Source: Anaerosalibacter sp. Marseille-P3206
GTDB taxonomy: Bacteria > Bacillota > Clostridia > Tissierellales > Sporanaerobacteraceae
Length of the DNA stretch: 64,000 nt
Direction: 5' to 3'
NCBI RefSeq assembly: GCF_900155565.1
Contig: NZ_FUHM01000002.1
Location: 1,860,001-1,924,000, forward strand
A model generated the notes under the pieces. The model searched no databases, was not told the DNA's origin, and saw only the letters and a program-made list of their open reading frames with translations. This document shows, one piece after another, positions 8,496 to 16,960 of this stretch. The position numbers were made by a program, and so were the translations under genes. Numbering within the stretch: position 1 is the first letter of the stretch; every line of letters starts with the position of its first letter.

Positions 8496-8945
8496 ATGTT
8501 TCCTACACTAAATTTAGATAATATCGTAAAGGAATTACAAGTCGAAGAAAAGAAAAATCAAGGAAAAACCTTCCTGTATGATTTTAAAAAAGGTGATTTT
8601 GCAATAAGAGGTGGCAGACTTGTAGAAGTAGAAGGCAAAGAAGCCGTAAGGGTTTGGATAGAAAAAATACTAAGAACAGAGAAATTTAAGTTTGAAGTAT
8701 ATAAAGAGGATGAAGGAATTGATGAATATGGTATTAGTATTAAAGATTTAATCCAAGGCAAAAAAGTCCCTCAATTCTTTCTACAATCTGAGCTAAGAAG
8801 GGAAATAGAACAGGCCTTAAAAAAACATAGCGAAATAGATAGAATAGAAGATTTTAGAACAGAACAAGAATTAGCAACATTAAAAATATATTTCACAGTA
8901 ATATTAAAGAATGGCGAAACCTTCAATCAGGAGGTGAAATTTTAA
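8496..8945 (+). CDS. DUF2634 (XkdS-like) baseplate wedge protein
   Basis: 149 residues. Features are TFLYDFKKGDFAIRGGRLVEVEGKEAVRVWIEKILRT (positions 25-61), which match the gp25/XkdS-type lysozyme-like wedge family, followed by YGISIKDLIQGK and a C-terminal beta-rich end. It should dock on the baseplate J protein that follows and start sheath assembly. Coupled to both neighbours. Confidence 0.82.
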   Translation: MFPTLNLDNIVKELQVEEKKNQGKTFLYDFKKGDFAIRGGRLVEVEGKEAVRVWIEKILRTEKFKFEVYKEDEGIDEYGISIKDLIQGKKVPQFFLQSELRREIEQALKKHSEIDRIEDFRTEQELATLKIYFTVILKNGETFNQEVKF

Positions 8946-9983
8946 TTGGAAAGTATAAAAGAAATACACAATAGAATGTTGAAAAATATAAGTGATGAAT
9001 ATGACAAGACCGAGGGGTCTTTTTTTTATGATTCTACTAAGCCAGCAGCAATTGAATTTGCTTTAATGTATATGGAATTGGAGGAAGTAGCCAACAAGCT
9101 AGATGTAGAAAACTTATTTGATGAAGAATTAGAAAGGTTTGTATATCAACGTACAGGAATAAAGAGAAAACAGGCTACAAGATCCACAACTATAGTAGTA
9201 ATATCAGGGGCTGAAGGATCTGGTATAAAAAAGGGTGATTTGGTTGGTACTGATACTGTAAACTTTATTGTCCAGGAAGATATTATAATAGACGAATCTG
9301 GCCAAGCAAGAGTATTTGTAGTATGTGAAGAATATGGATTTGTGGGAAATGTACCAGCTAATAGTATAAATAAATTCCCAGTATCAATACCTGGACTAAT
9401 TGATGTCTATAATCCAGAGCCTGTTACCAATGGCTATAATTCTGAAACTGATGATGAACTAAGGAAAAGATATTATGATAAACTTCAAAGACCAGCCAAA
9501 GCAGGTAATAAATATCATTATGAACAATGGGCTAAGGAGGTTGTAGGGGTCGGTGGTGTTAGAGTAGTACCAAGATGGAATGGCCCTCTAACTGTAAAAG
9601 TAGTAATAATTGATTCCAACGGCCAACCAGCAAGTAAAGATTTAATTGGCAATGTATTTAATCATATTGAGAGCGAAAGGCCATTCGGTGCTAATGTAAC
9701 AGTTGTAAGTGCTACGCCGGTAACGATAAATATATCGGTTACTTTGGTATTAGTGGAAGGTTATGAGGAACTACGGGTAAAAGAAAATATATCTAAAAAC
9801 ATATCAGAATACCTAAAATCCATAGCATTTAAGACTGATTACGTATCTTATGCACAGATAGGAAGTATTATTTTAGATACAGATGGTGTGCTGGATTATT
9901 CAGATTTGCTAATTAACAGTGGTATATCAAATATACCTATTTTAAATGAAGAAGTAGCTATAATGGGGGTGATTAATCAATGA
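8946..9983 (+). CDS. Baseplate J/gp47 family protein (XkdT-like)
   Basis: 345 residues from a TTG start, with CAGGAGGTGAAAT correctly placed. It shows the baseplate J pattern: early [40 protein letters not shown], the [16 protein letters not shown] domain, [51 protein letters not shown] and an end with [16 protein letters not shown] residues ([15 protein letters not shown]). It is the wedge component that joins hub and fibres. Confidence 0.92.
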   Translation: MESIKEIHNRMLKNISDEYDKTEGSFFYDSTKPAAIEFALMYMELEEVANKLDVENLFDEELERFVYQRTGIKRKQATRSTTIVVISGAEGSGIKKGDLVGTDTVNFIVQEDIIIDESGQARVFVVCEEYGFVGNVPANSINKFPVSIPGLIDVYNPEPVTNGYNSETDDELRKRYYDKLQRPAKAGNKYHYEQWAKEVVGVGGVRVVPRWNGPLTVKVVIIDSNGQPASKDLIGNVFNHIESERPFGANVTVVSATPVTINISVTLVLVEGYEELRVKENISKNISEYLKSIAFKTDYVSYAQIGSIILDTDGVLDYSDLLINSGISNIPILNEEVAIMGVINQ

Positions 9984-10321
9984 ATCATATGTCAGTTTAT
10001 TTAAAGAATAAAGTTTTAAACGAGAACCTACAAAATGTATATGTAGGTCTTTTTAATGAAGATGTAGAAGTATCTAAGGCTAGTTATAAAAGACAACCTA
10101 GTGTTTTTGTATCGGCTACAGAAGGACAAACTTCGAATAATGCAGATATATTATTTCCGATAGCAGCAGAAAGTTGGGGACCTATTACTCATATAGGAAT
10201 TTATGATAGTTTGAATGGTGGAAACCTACTCTTTAAATCTCCAGCAGAATTTGTAAAGACAATAGATGTTTCAAGTCAATACAAGATACCTAAGAATTAT
10301 CTAATAGTAAGGTTAAGGTGA
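9980..10321 (+). CDS. Phage tail/fibre-associated protein
   Basis: 113 residues; ATG overlaps the previous stop (ATGA), or ATG 9989 could be used. The protein has the recurring pattern [10 protein letters not shown]...[48 protein letters not shown], known in small proteins of many phage tails next to baseplate J genes. It probably links fibres or forms part of the baseplate. The exact role is unknown. Confidence 0.7.
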   Translation: MNHMSVYLKNKVLNENLQNVYVGLFNEDVEVSKASYKRQPSVFVSATEGQTSNNADILFPIAAESWGPITHIGIYDSLNGGNLLFKSPAEFVKTIDVSSQYKIPKNYLIVRLR

Positions 10322-10326
10322 TGTAA

Positions 10327-11142
10327 ATGCATCCAATACAGGAATTACAATGGGGACAAGTTAATATTCATACGTGGCAAGACCTAAGCCCACATATGTG
10401 GGAATGTTTTAGATTAGCTTTAATGGAGGCAGAAACAGAACAAGAAGTCCAAGGTGTGGTATTAGAATATTCTAAGGCCTTTAACGAAGTTATAACTGAA
10501 CTAAAGGGCCAAGGGGTAAGAGTAGAGTTTTCTCCTACTATAGTTTCTACAACTACAGAAATGATAGTAAATATAGTAGTTAGTAAAAGGGATTATAAAT
10601 CGGCTATGCTTGAATATCTACCTTGGTATGAAAGAAAATCCATAATATTTGACAGTATCTTAAATGCCTATGACAAGGAATTCAGACAATTAGAGCAAGG
10701 TTTGGATATTGTAGATAGAAATATGTTATTGGATACTGCAATAGAAAAGTTAAATATTTATGAAAGAGATTTGGGAATAAAAGCTATTCAAAATCTAAAA
10801 TATGACCAAAGAAGGGAACAGATTTCCAGTAGGTATATAGCCAGTTTTGACCAAACTACAGAGGAAACTATAAAATCAGTTGCACAGGCATATTCAAATG
10901 GTGAAGTAGAGGTAAATCCTACTGATACAGATGGATTATATGAAATTAAGTTTATAGGTTCCAGAGGTGTACCTAATAATTTAGAAGGATTAAAACAAGC
11001 CTTAGATATAGTCATTCCAGCTCACTTAGGACTAACGTATAAATATACTTTTACCCCTTGGGAAGATTTGAAATTAAGAACTTGGGGAGATTGTCTACCT
11101 AAAACTTGGAATGAATTAAGAGTATGGGAAGGAGTGATTTAA
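10327..11142 (+). CDS. DUF2313/YmfQ (XkdU-like) tail protein
   Basis: 271 residues. The middle (KSAMLEYLPWYERKSIIFDSI, EFRQLEQGLDIVDRN, ERDLGI, DQRREQISSRYIASFDQTT) is the DUF2313/YmfQ pattern. It has N- and C-terminal short repeats of W-x-x-L/W motifs (QWGQVNIHTWQDLSPHMW and PWEDLKLRTWGDCLPKTW), which look like one duplicated strand motif. It is likely the last wedge protein carrying fibres. Confidence 0.78.
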   Translation: MHPIQELQWGQVNIHTWQDLSPHMWECFRLALMEAETEQEVQGVVLEYSKAFNEVITELKGQGVRVEFSPTIVSTTTEMIVNIVVSKRDYKSAMLEYLPWYERKSIIFDSILNAYDKEFRQLEQGLDIVDRNMLLDTAIEKLNIYERDLGIKAIQNLKYDQRREQISSRYIASFDQTTEETIKSVAQAYSNGEVEVNPTDTDGLYEIKFIGSRGVPNNLEGLKQALDIVIPAHLGLTYKYTFTPWEDLKLRTWGDCLPKTWNELRVWEGVI

Positions 11143-11561
11143 TGGAATTAACAGAAAAACTTAATTTAAAGAAACCTGACTCAACTGATTATGTTAATGT
11201 TAATGATCTAAATGACAATATGGATATTTTGGATCAAGAGGTTGGAGATTTAAAAGATGATTTAACGACGCATAAGGCAGAAACAGCGTCACTAATTAAG
11301 ATTAAAAAAGATGTAACAATAATGGCTAGTGGATGGGTTGATGATAGTTTAGTTAGTGGATTTTGGAAGTATGAAATATTAGATGCAGATATAACAGCAG
11401 ATACAGTAGTAGATGTAAATATTCATTTAGGAGATTTAGAAAAAGCTAGTAGCATTAAGTCGGCTAATTTGAGTAGTAATGGTAAGGTCACTATATATGC
11501 AGATGAAAAGCCGACGGCTAATTTGACTTGTGATTTAAAGTTAATAAGGCAGGTGAGTTGA
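11142..11561 (+). CDS. Tail fibre/structural protein
   Basis: 139 residues with ATG at 11142 (GGAGTGATTTA upstream). The N-terminus (LTEKLNLKKPDSTDYVNVNDLNDN, positions 4-27) is the common N-terminal anchor of phage tail fibre proteins in Firmicutes, followed by a helix and a beta-sandwich-like region (VTIMASGWVDDSLVSGFWKYEI). It is probably the anchor/knob domain on which receptor-binding subunits sit. It ends two bases before the next gene. Confidence 0.72.
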   Translation: MELTEKLNLKKPDSTDYVNVNDLNDNMDILDQEVGDLKDDLTTHKAETASLIKIKKDVTIMASGWVDDSLVSGFWKYEILDADITADTVVDVNIHLGDLEKASSIKSANLSSNGKVTIYADEKPTANLTCDLKLIRQVS

Positions 11562-11562
11562 T

Positions 11563-12540
11563 ATGGCAGTTGGTAGAGTTAATGTCGGTGGGGTGGTTAT
11601 AGAAACTATTGATAAGTTAGGAATATTTGATGAAACTGAAACTGCAATGGCCTATAATAACATCCTGAGTGATGGTGGAATGTTTTTGTTTGCATCAGCT
11701 GGAAACCAAATCTTTAAATTTGACCTACAATTCAATATAATCGCAAGTGCAAATGTAACTATAGGTAAATCAAAAATAAACTACGATAATGGGTTTTTAT
11801 ATTTTAGGACAGGGACAAGAGGAATAACCAAATTAGATATATCAACAATGCAGTATCAGGAGTTTACAGATAGTGATTTTTCATCTACTGATATATACGC
11901 TTTTGATGACGATTATATGTATCTATTAGGTTCAACTTTTGTTGTGAAAGTAAATAAATTTAATATGTCAGTAGTAAGTAGAGCATCTGTAAAAAACAGT
12001 CTAAACACAAACGAATATGCTAATACATTGGTAATTGATGATGAATTTATTTATGTAATTAGCTCTATAAATTACAATAGCAATGTTGGGACTTTTGTAA
12101 CTAAAGCCGGTAAACAGGCTTTAGACATAATTGAATCCAAAAAAATTAGCGATGATTACTATCATTATCCCCATGCGATTTTAGATGATGGTATTATCTA
12201 TGCTGCTTCATCTATTTCATCTGGACAATCGCTAATAAAATTGAGGTCTAGTGACCTTGTTATAGTAGCATCGGCTAGTCATATGAGTTTTTCTACTTTT
12301 TTAGTAGATAAAAACAATTTATATTTGAACGGAGGCAGTACATTAGTTCGAAAGGTAGATAGAAATACGTTGGTTGAAATTTGTAAAACAATTAATTCAT
12401 ATCCTACCACTACGCAATCACACCCAAAACATCCTACTGAACTAGTTGGTGAGACTATATTTGCAATAGGGAATGTTGGAGGTACTGCGCCATTCAAGAT
12501 ATATAAAATAGCAAATACAATCAGCAGAAGGAGGAAATAA
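11563..12540 (+). CDS. Predicted beta-propeller tail-tip (receptor-binding) protein
   Basis: 325 residues, not assigned to a named family. It shows repeated units of about 45 residues, each with D..(Y/F)(I/L)Y strands (FLFASAGNQIFKFD, GFLYFRTGTRGITKLD, DDYMYLLGSTFVVKVN, EFIYVISS, GIIYAASSISSGQSLIKL, NNLYLNGGSTLVRKVD). This suggests a beta-propeller of six to seven blades. Position at the end of the tail module suggests receptor binding. Fold is inference from the repeats. Confidence 0.6.
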   Translation: MAVGRVNVGGVVIETIDKLGIFDETETAMAYNNILSDGGMFLFASAGNQIFKFDLQFNIIASANVTIGKSKINYDNGFLYFRTGTRGITKLDISTMQYQEFTDSDFSSTDIYAFDDDYMYLLGSTFVVKVNKFNMSVVSRASVKNSLNTNEYANTLVIDDEFIYVISSINYNSNVGTFVTKAGKQALDIIESKKISDDYYHYPHAILDDGIIYAASSISSGQSLIKLRSSDLVIVASASHMSFSTFLVDKNNLYLNGGSTLVRKVDRNTLVEICKTINSYPTTTQSHPKHPTELVGETIFAIGNVGGTAPFKIYKIANTISRRRK

Positions 12541-12541
12541 A

Positions 12542-12880
12542 ATGATTTACGTATTTGAAAATCCAAATAATGGAGCAAGTGTTGTATATGATGAAACAAC
12601 ATTAACAGAAAAAGACAAATCTAAAGGAATAGCAATAGAACAATTACCTATAAAAGAGGAAATTGAAGGTAAGATTGCAATACTAAAATGCAGAAAATCA
12701 ACAAATGAAGTATGGTATGAGTATGAGGACATACCTGAATCAGTAGAGGATGAACAAACTAAAAAAATAGCAGAATTAGAAACTGCATTACTAGAAATGA
12801 CTACATTAAATGCTATCCAGCAAGCACAAAATGAGCAAGCTATTATGGAACTAACTATGACGATAGGAGGAGGAATGTAA
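12542..12880 (+). CDS. Small tail-region protein with C-terminal coil
   Basis: 112 residues after AAGGAGGAAATAA. The N-terminal 60 residues are beta-rich (IYVFENPNNGASVVYDE) and the C-terminal 45 residues form a coiled coil (EDEQTKKIAELETALLEM). Small proteins of this form follow tail fibre genes in clostridial phages. The function is unknown. Confidence 0.6.
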   Translation: MIYVFENPNNGASVVYDETTLTEKDKSKGIAIEQLPIKEEIEGKIAILKCRKSTNEVWYEYEDIPESVEDEQTKKIAELETALLEMTTLNAIQQAQNEQAIMELTMTIGGGM

Positions 12881-12881
12881 T

Positions 12882-13040
12882 ATGTTTACAACAGAAAGTG
12901 CATTAGTACAGATTTGGGCAAGAAATGTAATAACAGAGAAAAATCCTAATGGTACTTATACAAGGGAACAAGTACCTAATTTAAGCAATTTAAGAGAAAT
13001 GGTATATGCAGTATTAGATGCAGAAGAACAAGTAGCTTAG
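12882..13040 (+). CDS. Very small phage protein after tail fibre
   Basis: A 52-residue reading frame with an excellent ribosome site (GGAGGAGGAATG). It reads MFTTESALVQIWARNVITEK, then NGTYTREQVPNLSNLREMVY and ends in DAEEQVA. It occupies the place of XkdX-type small proteins and, like them, has a YTREQV motif, but it is not clearly XkdX. The function is unknown. Confidence 0.62.
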   Translation: MFTTESALVQIWARNVITEKNPNGTYTREQVPNLSNLREMVYAVLDAEEQVA

Positions 13041-13073
13041 TGAAGATAAGGTTATTTATGTGCAACATCAATA

Positions 13074-13095
13074 ACACCTAGGAGGGTGTATTTTT
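13074..13095 (+). terminator. Weak hairpin before lysis genes
   Basis: A 5-bp stem ACACC/GGTGT followed by ATTTTTATG in the 88-base gap between the tail and lysis genes. It may separate the two transcripts in part. Confidence 0.4.
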
Positions 13096-13128
13096 ATGCC
13101 CTTCTGGATAATTTGACGGAGGTGGAAT

Positions 13129-13380
13129 ATGGAAGAGAACATTTGCAGAGAAAAGCATAAGAGAATTGACGAAAGGCTAGATGTACACGATACTAGATTG
13201 AATAATCACTCAGAACGTATAGACAAATTAGAACAGTATCAGAGCAAAACAGAAACTCAAATAGCGAATCTATGTGAGCAGATAAAGAACCTAGTGACTA
13301 CAATGAGGTGGTTTATTGGCCTTATCGTAGGTAGTATGGTTGGGTTTTTCATTTGGTATGTACAAACTTTGGGGAGGTGA
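13129..13380 (+). CDS. XhlA-like lysis-associated membrane protein
   Basis: 83 residues after GGAGGTGGAAT. It has an N-terminal coiled coil (ERLDVHDTRLNNHSERIDKL) and one C-terminal membrane helix (WFIGLIVGSMVGFFIWYV), the layout of XhlA (haemolysin XhlA family) of PBSX. XhlA works with holin and amidase in host lysis. It is directly followed by the amidase gene. Confidence 0.85.
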   Translation: MEENICREKHKRIDERLDVHDTRLNNHSERIDKLEQYQSKTETQIANLCEQIKNLVTTMRWFIGLIVGSMVGFFIWYVQTLGR

Positions 13381-13384
13381 GAAA

Positions 13385-14053
13385 ATGAGTAATTTCAGAA
13401 TACTAACTACAGAACAATTATTGAAAGAGCTAGATAGGTATAAATTTAAACAACTGCATATTCATCACACATGGAAACCTGAACATAAAGATTTTAAAGG
13501 CAATAACCATATTGCTATGCAACAAGGAATGTATAATTACCATACTAAAACTTTAGGATGGCAAGATATTGGACAACACTTATCATTATTCCCAGATGGT
13601 AAATGGGTAACTGGCAGACCTTTCAATATTACCCCTGCAAGTATTAAGGGGTGGAATACTGGAGCCTTAGCTGTAGAGATGATAGGTAATTTCGATATAG
13701 GTCATGATGCATTGGGAGGAAAGCAGAAAGAAAACATATTGAAACTTGTAAAATATTTCATAGATAAATATGGAGAAGGATCTATTAAATTTCACAGAGA
13801 GGGGCCAGGAGTAGCAAAAACTTGTCCTGGTACGAGTTTAAATAAGGCTAAACTAATTCAAGATGCTAAAAATTTAGGGAAGGTGAATAAAATGGCGAAC
13901 AAAAAAGAAGATAACACTCCTAGCACTTGGGCCAAAGAAGGATGGGAATGGGCAAAAAAAGAAGGTTATTTAGATGGGAAAAGGCCTAAGGAGCCGATTA
14001 CTAGAGAGGAAATGGCTATTGTGATTAAAAGGTTGGTAGATAAAATTGGATAA
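13385..14053 (+). CDS. N-acetylmuramoyl-L-alanine amidase (endolysin)
   Basis: 222 residues, start ATG at 13385 behind GGGGAGGTGAGAAA. It is an amidase_2-type catalytic domain (about residues 15-165) with HIHHTW (H25/H27), GWQDIGQHLSLFPDGKW, and the zinc-site end FHREGPGVAKTCPGTS. It cuts the MurNAc-L-Ala bond of peptidoglycan. The last 45 residues (TWAKEGWEWAKKEGYLDG, ITREEMAIVIKRLV) look like a single SLH-type repeat, probably for cell-wall binding, joined by a charged linker. It lacks a signal peptide, so export depends on the holin. Confidence 0.9.
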   Translation: MSNFRILTTEQLLKELDRYKFKQLHIHHTWKPEHKDFKGNNHIAMQQGMYNYHTKTLGWQDIGQHLSLFPDGKWVTGRPFNITPASIKGWNTGALAVEMIGNFDIGHDALGGKQKENILKLVKYFIDKYGEGSIKFHREGPGVAKTCPGTSLNKAKLIQDAKNLGKVNKMANKKEDNTPSTWAKEGWEWAKKEGYLDGKRPKEPITREEMAIVIKRLVDKIG

Positions 14054-14294
14054 CATAGATACAAAGGAATTAGAAAGATTAATAAAAAAACAAAAGGAGA
14101 ATAAGAAAAAAGGCAGGTTTAGTAAATTTATAGTAGTATTAGTAATTCTATTAAACGTAATATTTACAGCTGGAATATTTTATGTATTTACAAGGGTAGG
14201 GAATGAACCATCTACACTAATTGTATCTTGGTTTGGATTCACTACTGTAGAACTATGGAGCTTGTCCAAAATTAAGAGGGAGGCAAATAAATGA
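14046..14294 (+). CDS. Small phage membrane protein in lysis module
   Basis: 82 residues from TTG at 14046, overlapping the amidase end. A basic N-terminal helix (LERLIKKQKENKKKGRFSKF) precedes two hydrophobic segments (IVVLVILLNVIFTAGIFYVF and STLIVSWFGFTTVELWSL). Placement between amidase and holin suggests a second holin or lysis regulator. No named family was recognised. It couples to the next gene through ATGA. Confidence 0.68.
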   Translation: MDNIDTKELERLIKKQKENKKKGRFSKFIVVLVILLNVIFTAGIFYVFTRVGNEPSTLIVSWFGFTTVELWSLSKIKREANK

Positions 14295-14596
14295 ATATTG
14301 ATATAATTGTAAAAGTATTAATACCGATTTTAGGTGCTATCTTAACATATTTGATAGTGCCTTTTGTTAAGTCTAAAACTACTAAACAGCAGAGAGACAA
14401 TATCTATTTTTGGGTACAAGTTGCAGTAGGAGCAGCAGAGCAAATATACGCAGGAAAAGGGCAGGGCAAACTAAAGAAAGAATATGTAATAACTTTCCTA
14501 CAATCTAAGGGAATAAATATAACCATACAAGAATTGGATGTACTTGTAGAAGCAGCAGTAAAGGAATTAAATTTAGTGCAAAGGAAAATCGAATAG
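14291..14596 (+). CDS. Phage holin, LLH family
   Basis: 101 residues. One N-terminal membrane helix (IIVKVLIPILGAILTYLIVPF) is followed by a soluble helical part with WVQVAVGAAEQIYAGKGQGK and a C-terminal KEYVITFLQSKGINIT, the classic arrangement of the LLH (phage_holin_6_1) family. It controls the timing of membrane permeabilisation so the amidase can reach the wall. A strong terminator follows. Confidence 0.85.
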   Translation: MNIDIIVKVLIPILGAILTYLIVPFVKSKTTKQQRDNIYFWVQVAVGAAEQIYAGKGQGKLKKEYVITFLQSKGINITIQELDVLVEAAVKELNLVQRKIE

Positions 14597-14605
14597 ATTT
14601 AATTG

Positions 14606-14634
14606 GGCCAGGGTTAATTCCCTGGTCTTTTTTT
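14606..14634 (+). terminator. Strong terminator at end of late operon
   Basis: An 8-bp stem GGCCAGGG / CCCTGGTC (one G-T pair), loop TTAATT, followed by seven T. It ends the prophage structural and lysis operon. Confidence 0.9.
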
Positions 14635-14735
14635 GTGCCTAAAATTAATTAAAAACATTTCGACATTATTCTACATATAAGCTATAAGCTAGTTGTTGCA
14701 ACGGTTACGTGAATTAAAATAGTTTTGTATAAACC

Positions 14736-14789
14736 TTGACATAACAAACGATATCGTTTATAATTATATATAGATAAACGAAGTCGATT
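14736..14789 (+). promoter_or_regulatory. Consensus promoter with two operator copies
   Basis: A perfect sigma-A promoter: TTGACA (14736-14741), 17-base spacer, TATAAT (14759-14764). The spacer holds the perfect 14-base palindrome AAACGATATCGTTT (14746-14759). A related copy AAACGAAGTCGATT (14776-14789) lies at the expected transcript start, centred 30 bases away, about three helix turns. A repressor bound to both would block the promoter. The downstream cassette is thus probably controlled by the prophage repressor or another regulator not in view. Confidence 0.85.
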
Positions 14790-14815
14790 AAAAAATAATT
14801 CAAGGAGGTAACAAA

Positions 14816-15193
14816 ATGAAAAACATATTTAAGGAAGCTCATGAAATGACAAGAAAAATGAAAGAACGTTACCCAGAGGTAGATTATCAAACACAATTCG
14901 GTCTATACGTTAGCTACCTCTTTGAAGAAGGAAAGGAGGAAGAAGAAGTGAAGGAATTGAAAGGGACTCCAAAACAAATAGCTTGGGCAGAAGATATTAG
15001 GACAAAGTTTTTAAAACAAATAGGAGAAGCTGAAGAAAGAATAGCAGATAGGCAGAATGAAAAAGCAGATACATACAGGGCAATGTTCGCAAACGCAAGA
15101 GAAAAAATAGTAAATATCGAAGATTCAGCTTGGTTCATAGATAACCGTAACGAGTGTGGCATATCTATAGCAAAAATATTACTTAAAAAATAA
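14816..15193 (+). CDS. Uncharacterised prophage cassette protein 1
   Basis: 125 residues after AAGGAGGTAAC. The N-terminus (KEAHEMTRKMKERYPEVDYQ) is followed by a glutamate-rich link and by LKGTPKQIAWAEDIR, a motif I associate with proteins of mobile elements. The rest is helical with IVNIEDSAWFIDNR. No catalytic motif was recognised. It is the first gene behind the repressed strong promoter, so it is made at a different time from the late genes. Confidence 0.65.
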   Translation: MKNIFKEAHEMTRKMKERYPEVDYQTQFGLYVSYLFEEGKEEEEVKELKGTPKQIAWAEDIRTKFLKQIGEAEERIADRQNEKADTYRAMFANAREKIVNIEDSAWFIDNRNECGISIAKILLKK

Positions 15194-15253
15194 CAAAGAA
15201 AGGTCTAGGAGGTACCTTCAAACTTCCTAAATAAAATTGTTGGAGGGATTAGA

Positions 15254-15787
15254 ATGAATATTAAGGAAGTGGCAGAAAAAGAATTAAAAGAAATGGGATA
15301 TGGGAAAAATGAAAAAGCCCTTTTCTATCTTGGATGTATGGTTAGAAAAGTAGATAAAAAGCAATGTGCACTAAAAGGTCATTCGAGTTTTGCAAATAGA
15401 ATTTTCAATAAGTATGAATTTGAAGCAAACATCAAAAGGCTGTACACAGGCACTATTGAAAAAGTAGTAGAGTATAACATTGAAAGCGAAGTTGAATGGG
15501 CTATGAAGGGGTTTGTTGAAAATTATACAGAAGAAATTGAAAAAATGAAAAATGAAGAAAAACAGTTCTATCTTATATCTGGTTCAGCTTTTGCAGGGGT
15601 AGCCCAAGTAGATGAAGTTATGACATTTAAAGAAGCGAGTGAGAAATGGAACGTTAGCACTTCGAATCTAAGAAACAATGTTAGAAATGGAAGATTTGAA
15701 GATGATGAAGTTAGAAAATCCGGTGAAGTTTGGCTTGTGGCAGAAAGTGCAATGAAAAGATTATATGGAAAAAAAGAGGAGGAATAA
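15254..15787 (+). CDS. Uncharacterised prophage cassette protein 2, C-terminal HTH
   Basis: 177 residues after TTGGAGGGATTAGA. The N-terminal part is helical and not recognised. The C-terminal 50 residues (VMTFKEASEKWNVSTSNLRN, then RKSGEVWLVAESAMKRLYG) look like a helix-turn-helix of the MerR/excisionase-like kind with a following beta wing, so it may bind DNA. It could be a regulator or part of a conversion cassette. The function is unknown. Confidence 0.65.
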   Translation: MNIKEVAEKELKEMGYGKNEKALFYLGCMVRKVDKKQCALKGHSSFANRIFNKYEFEANIKRLYTGTIEKVVEYNIESEVEWAMKGFVENYTEEIEKMKNEEKQFYLISGSAFAGVAQVDEVMTFKEASEKWNVSTSNLRNNVRNGRFEDDEVRKSGEVWLVAESAMKRLYGKKEEE

Positions 15788-15790
15788 AAA

Positions 15791-16132
15791 ATGTTAAAGG
15801 AAAAAATATTTAATAAAAACAACATTAGAAATTATGGCATGGAGGTAAAAAATTCCTATCTAACACCAGATAGCATTGAGTGTATGTCAATCAAAACACG
15901 AAAAAGCATACTAGAAAAACTAGAAAGTTACAACGATACCGATATAGTAGTTGTGGTAGTGACAGGTGACCTTGTAGAAGATGGAGTAGAACTATATGGA
16001 ATATATCTAGAAGAAGAAGTATCTGAAAAATCATGCTGGCACTCATGGGGAATGCCGACAGGTAGAGCAAAGTCTATGATGAAAGAAGGAAAGTATATAG
16101 AAGCTGATGAATATTGGAAGGTCCAAGGCTAG
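15791..16132 (+). CDS. Uncharacterised prophage cassette protein 3
   Basis: 113 residues, three bases after the previous gene's stop, with GAGGAGGAATAAAA as ribosome site. It has a central hydrophobic strand (DIVVVVVTGDLVEDGVELYG) and a C-terminal segment CWHSWGMPTGRAKSMMKEG. No family was recognised. The stop codon lies inside the terminator stem that follows. Confidence 0.62.
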   Translation: MLKEKIFNKNNIRNYGMEVKNSYLTPDSIECMSIKTRKSILEKLESYNDTDIVVVVVTGDLVEDGVELYGIYLEEEVSEKSCWHSWGMPTGRAKSMMKEGKYIEADEYWKVQG

Positions 16133-16154
16133 GAAAAACCTAGTCTTTTCTTTT
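16127..16154 (+). terminator. Terminator of prophage cassette
   Basis: A stem GGCTAGG / CCTAGTC (one G-T pair) with loop AAAAA, followed by TTTTCTTTT. It overlaps the stop codon of the third cassette gene. Confidence 0.82.
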
Positions 16155-16612
16155 GCCAAAAATAAAGGAAATAAGGTTTCCCTTCTCTCCTTTGCTCATT
16201 TTAGAAAATTCTACACTAACTCACCAGTGTAGATTCCTTATAGGTAGTCTAATCAAACTAGTCATATAATAATAATACATGTTTCAAATCCTAATAGGTA
16301 AACTATTGACTAGTTCCAAAAATAAATATATCAGAAAATTCAAAACGTGTCAATGAATTTTTCTCGAAAATATTTACGCCAGTTTTTTTATTTTGCCAAT
16401 GAATTTACTAATCTCCAATCTTGCACAAAAACAACTCACATATCTAACATAAGACAAGTTTTATCCCATACGGTAATGTAATTGGTATAGCAACATACGA
16501 AAATGCAATACAAGCTAAATACGAGGGTTTGGCGAACTATTGTATATTTTGCATAAGTTTAGAAGGAATTTCTCTGTTTTTATAGAAATATAAGGTAAAA
16601 GAGGTGGTAAAA
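16155..16612. other. 458-base non-coding stretch near prophage end
   Basis: No supportable gene. It holds a hairpin TCTACACT / AGTGTAGA (16210-16233) and a pair of related segments: ATAGGTA at 16240 and 16294, with the inverted AACTAGTCA (16256-16264) and TGACTAGTT (16307-16315). These could be recombinase or replication sites. From about 16471 to 16580 a short frame without a start (IGIATYENAIQAKYEGL) may be a gene remnant. Confidence 0.5.
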
Positions 16613-16900
16613 ATGGAGAAAACTAAAATTATATTGGAAAAAATTTTGAAAGCAATGATTGTTATATGTTCATTATTTGGCATTACATGTTCAATTTTGT
16701 TTCTTAGAATACATATTAAAAGTTGGCCATTATTAACTTCTATTTATTCATACGAAATAATTTTATTTGTAAATTTAATTATTACATTTTTATTGGCCAT
16801 AAAATTTAAATTTAAATATTTTAAATGGGTAGCTTTTATTGGTATAATATTAGCTGGGGTTAATTTATTTGGTTTTGGAATATTTATAAAAAGAATATAA
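16613..16900 (+). CDS. Small prophage membrane protein
   Basis: 95 residues, ATG at 16613 after GAGGTGGTAAAA. It has three predicted membrane helices (AMIVICSLFGITCSILFL, IILFVNLIITFLLAI, WVAFIGIILAGVNLFGFGIF) and short charged loops. Isolated small membrane proteins near an attachment site are often superinfection-exclusion factors, but nothing in the sequence proves this. Confidence 0.62.
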   Translation: MEKTKIILEKILKAMIVICSLFGITCSILFLRIHIKSWPLLTSIYSYEIILFVNLIITFLLAIKFKFKYFKWVAFIGIILAGVNLFGFGIFIKRI

Positions 16901-16960
16901 GAAAGCTTATGATAAACTCTATTTTTATTGGTTATTTTATCAATTTTATTATTGAAAATG

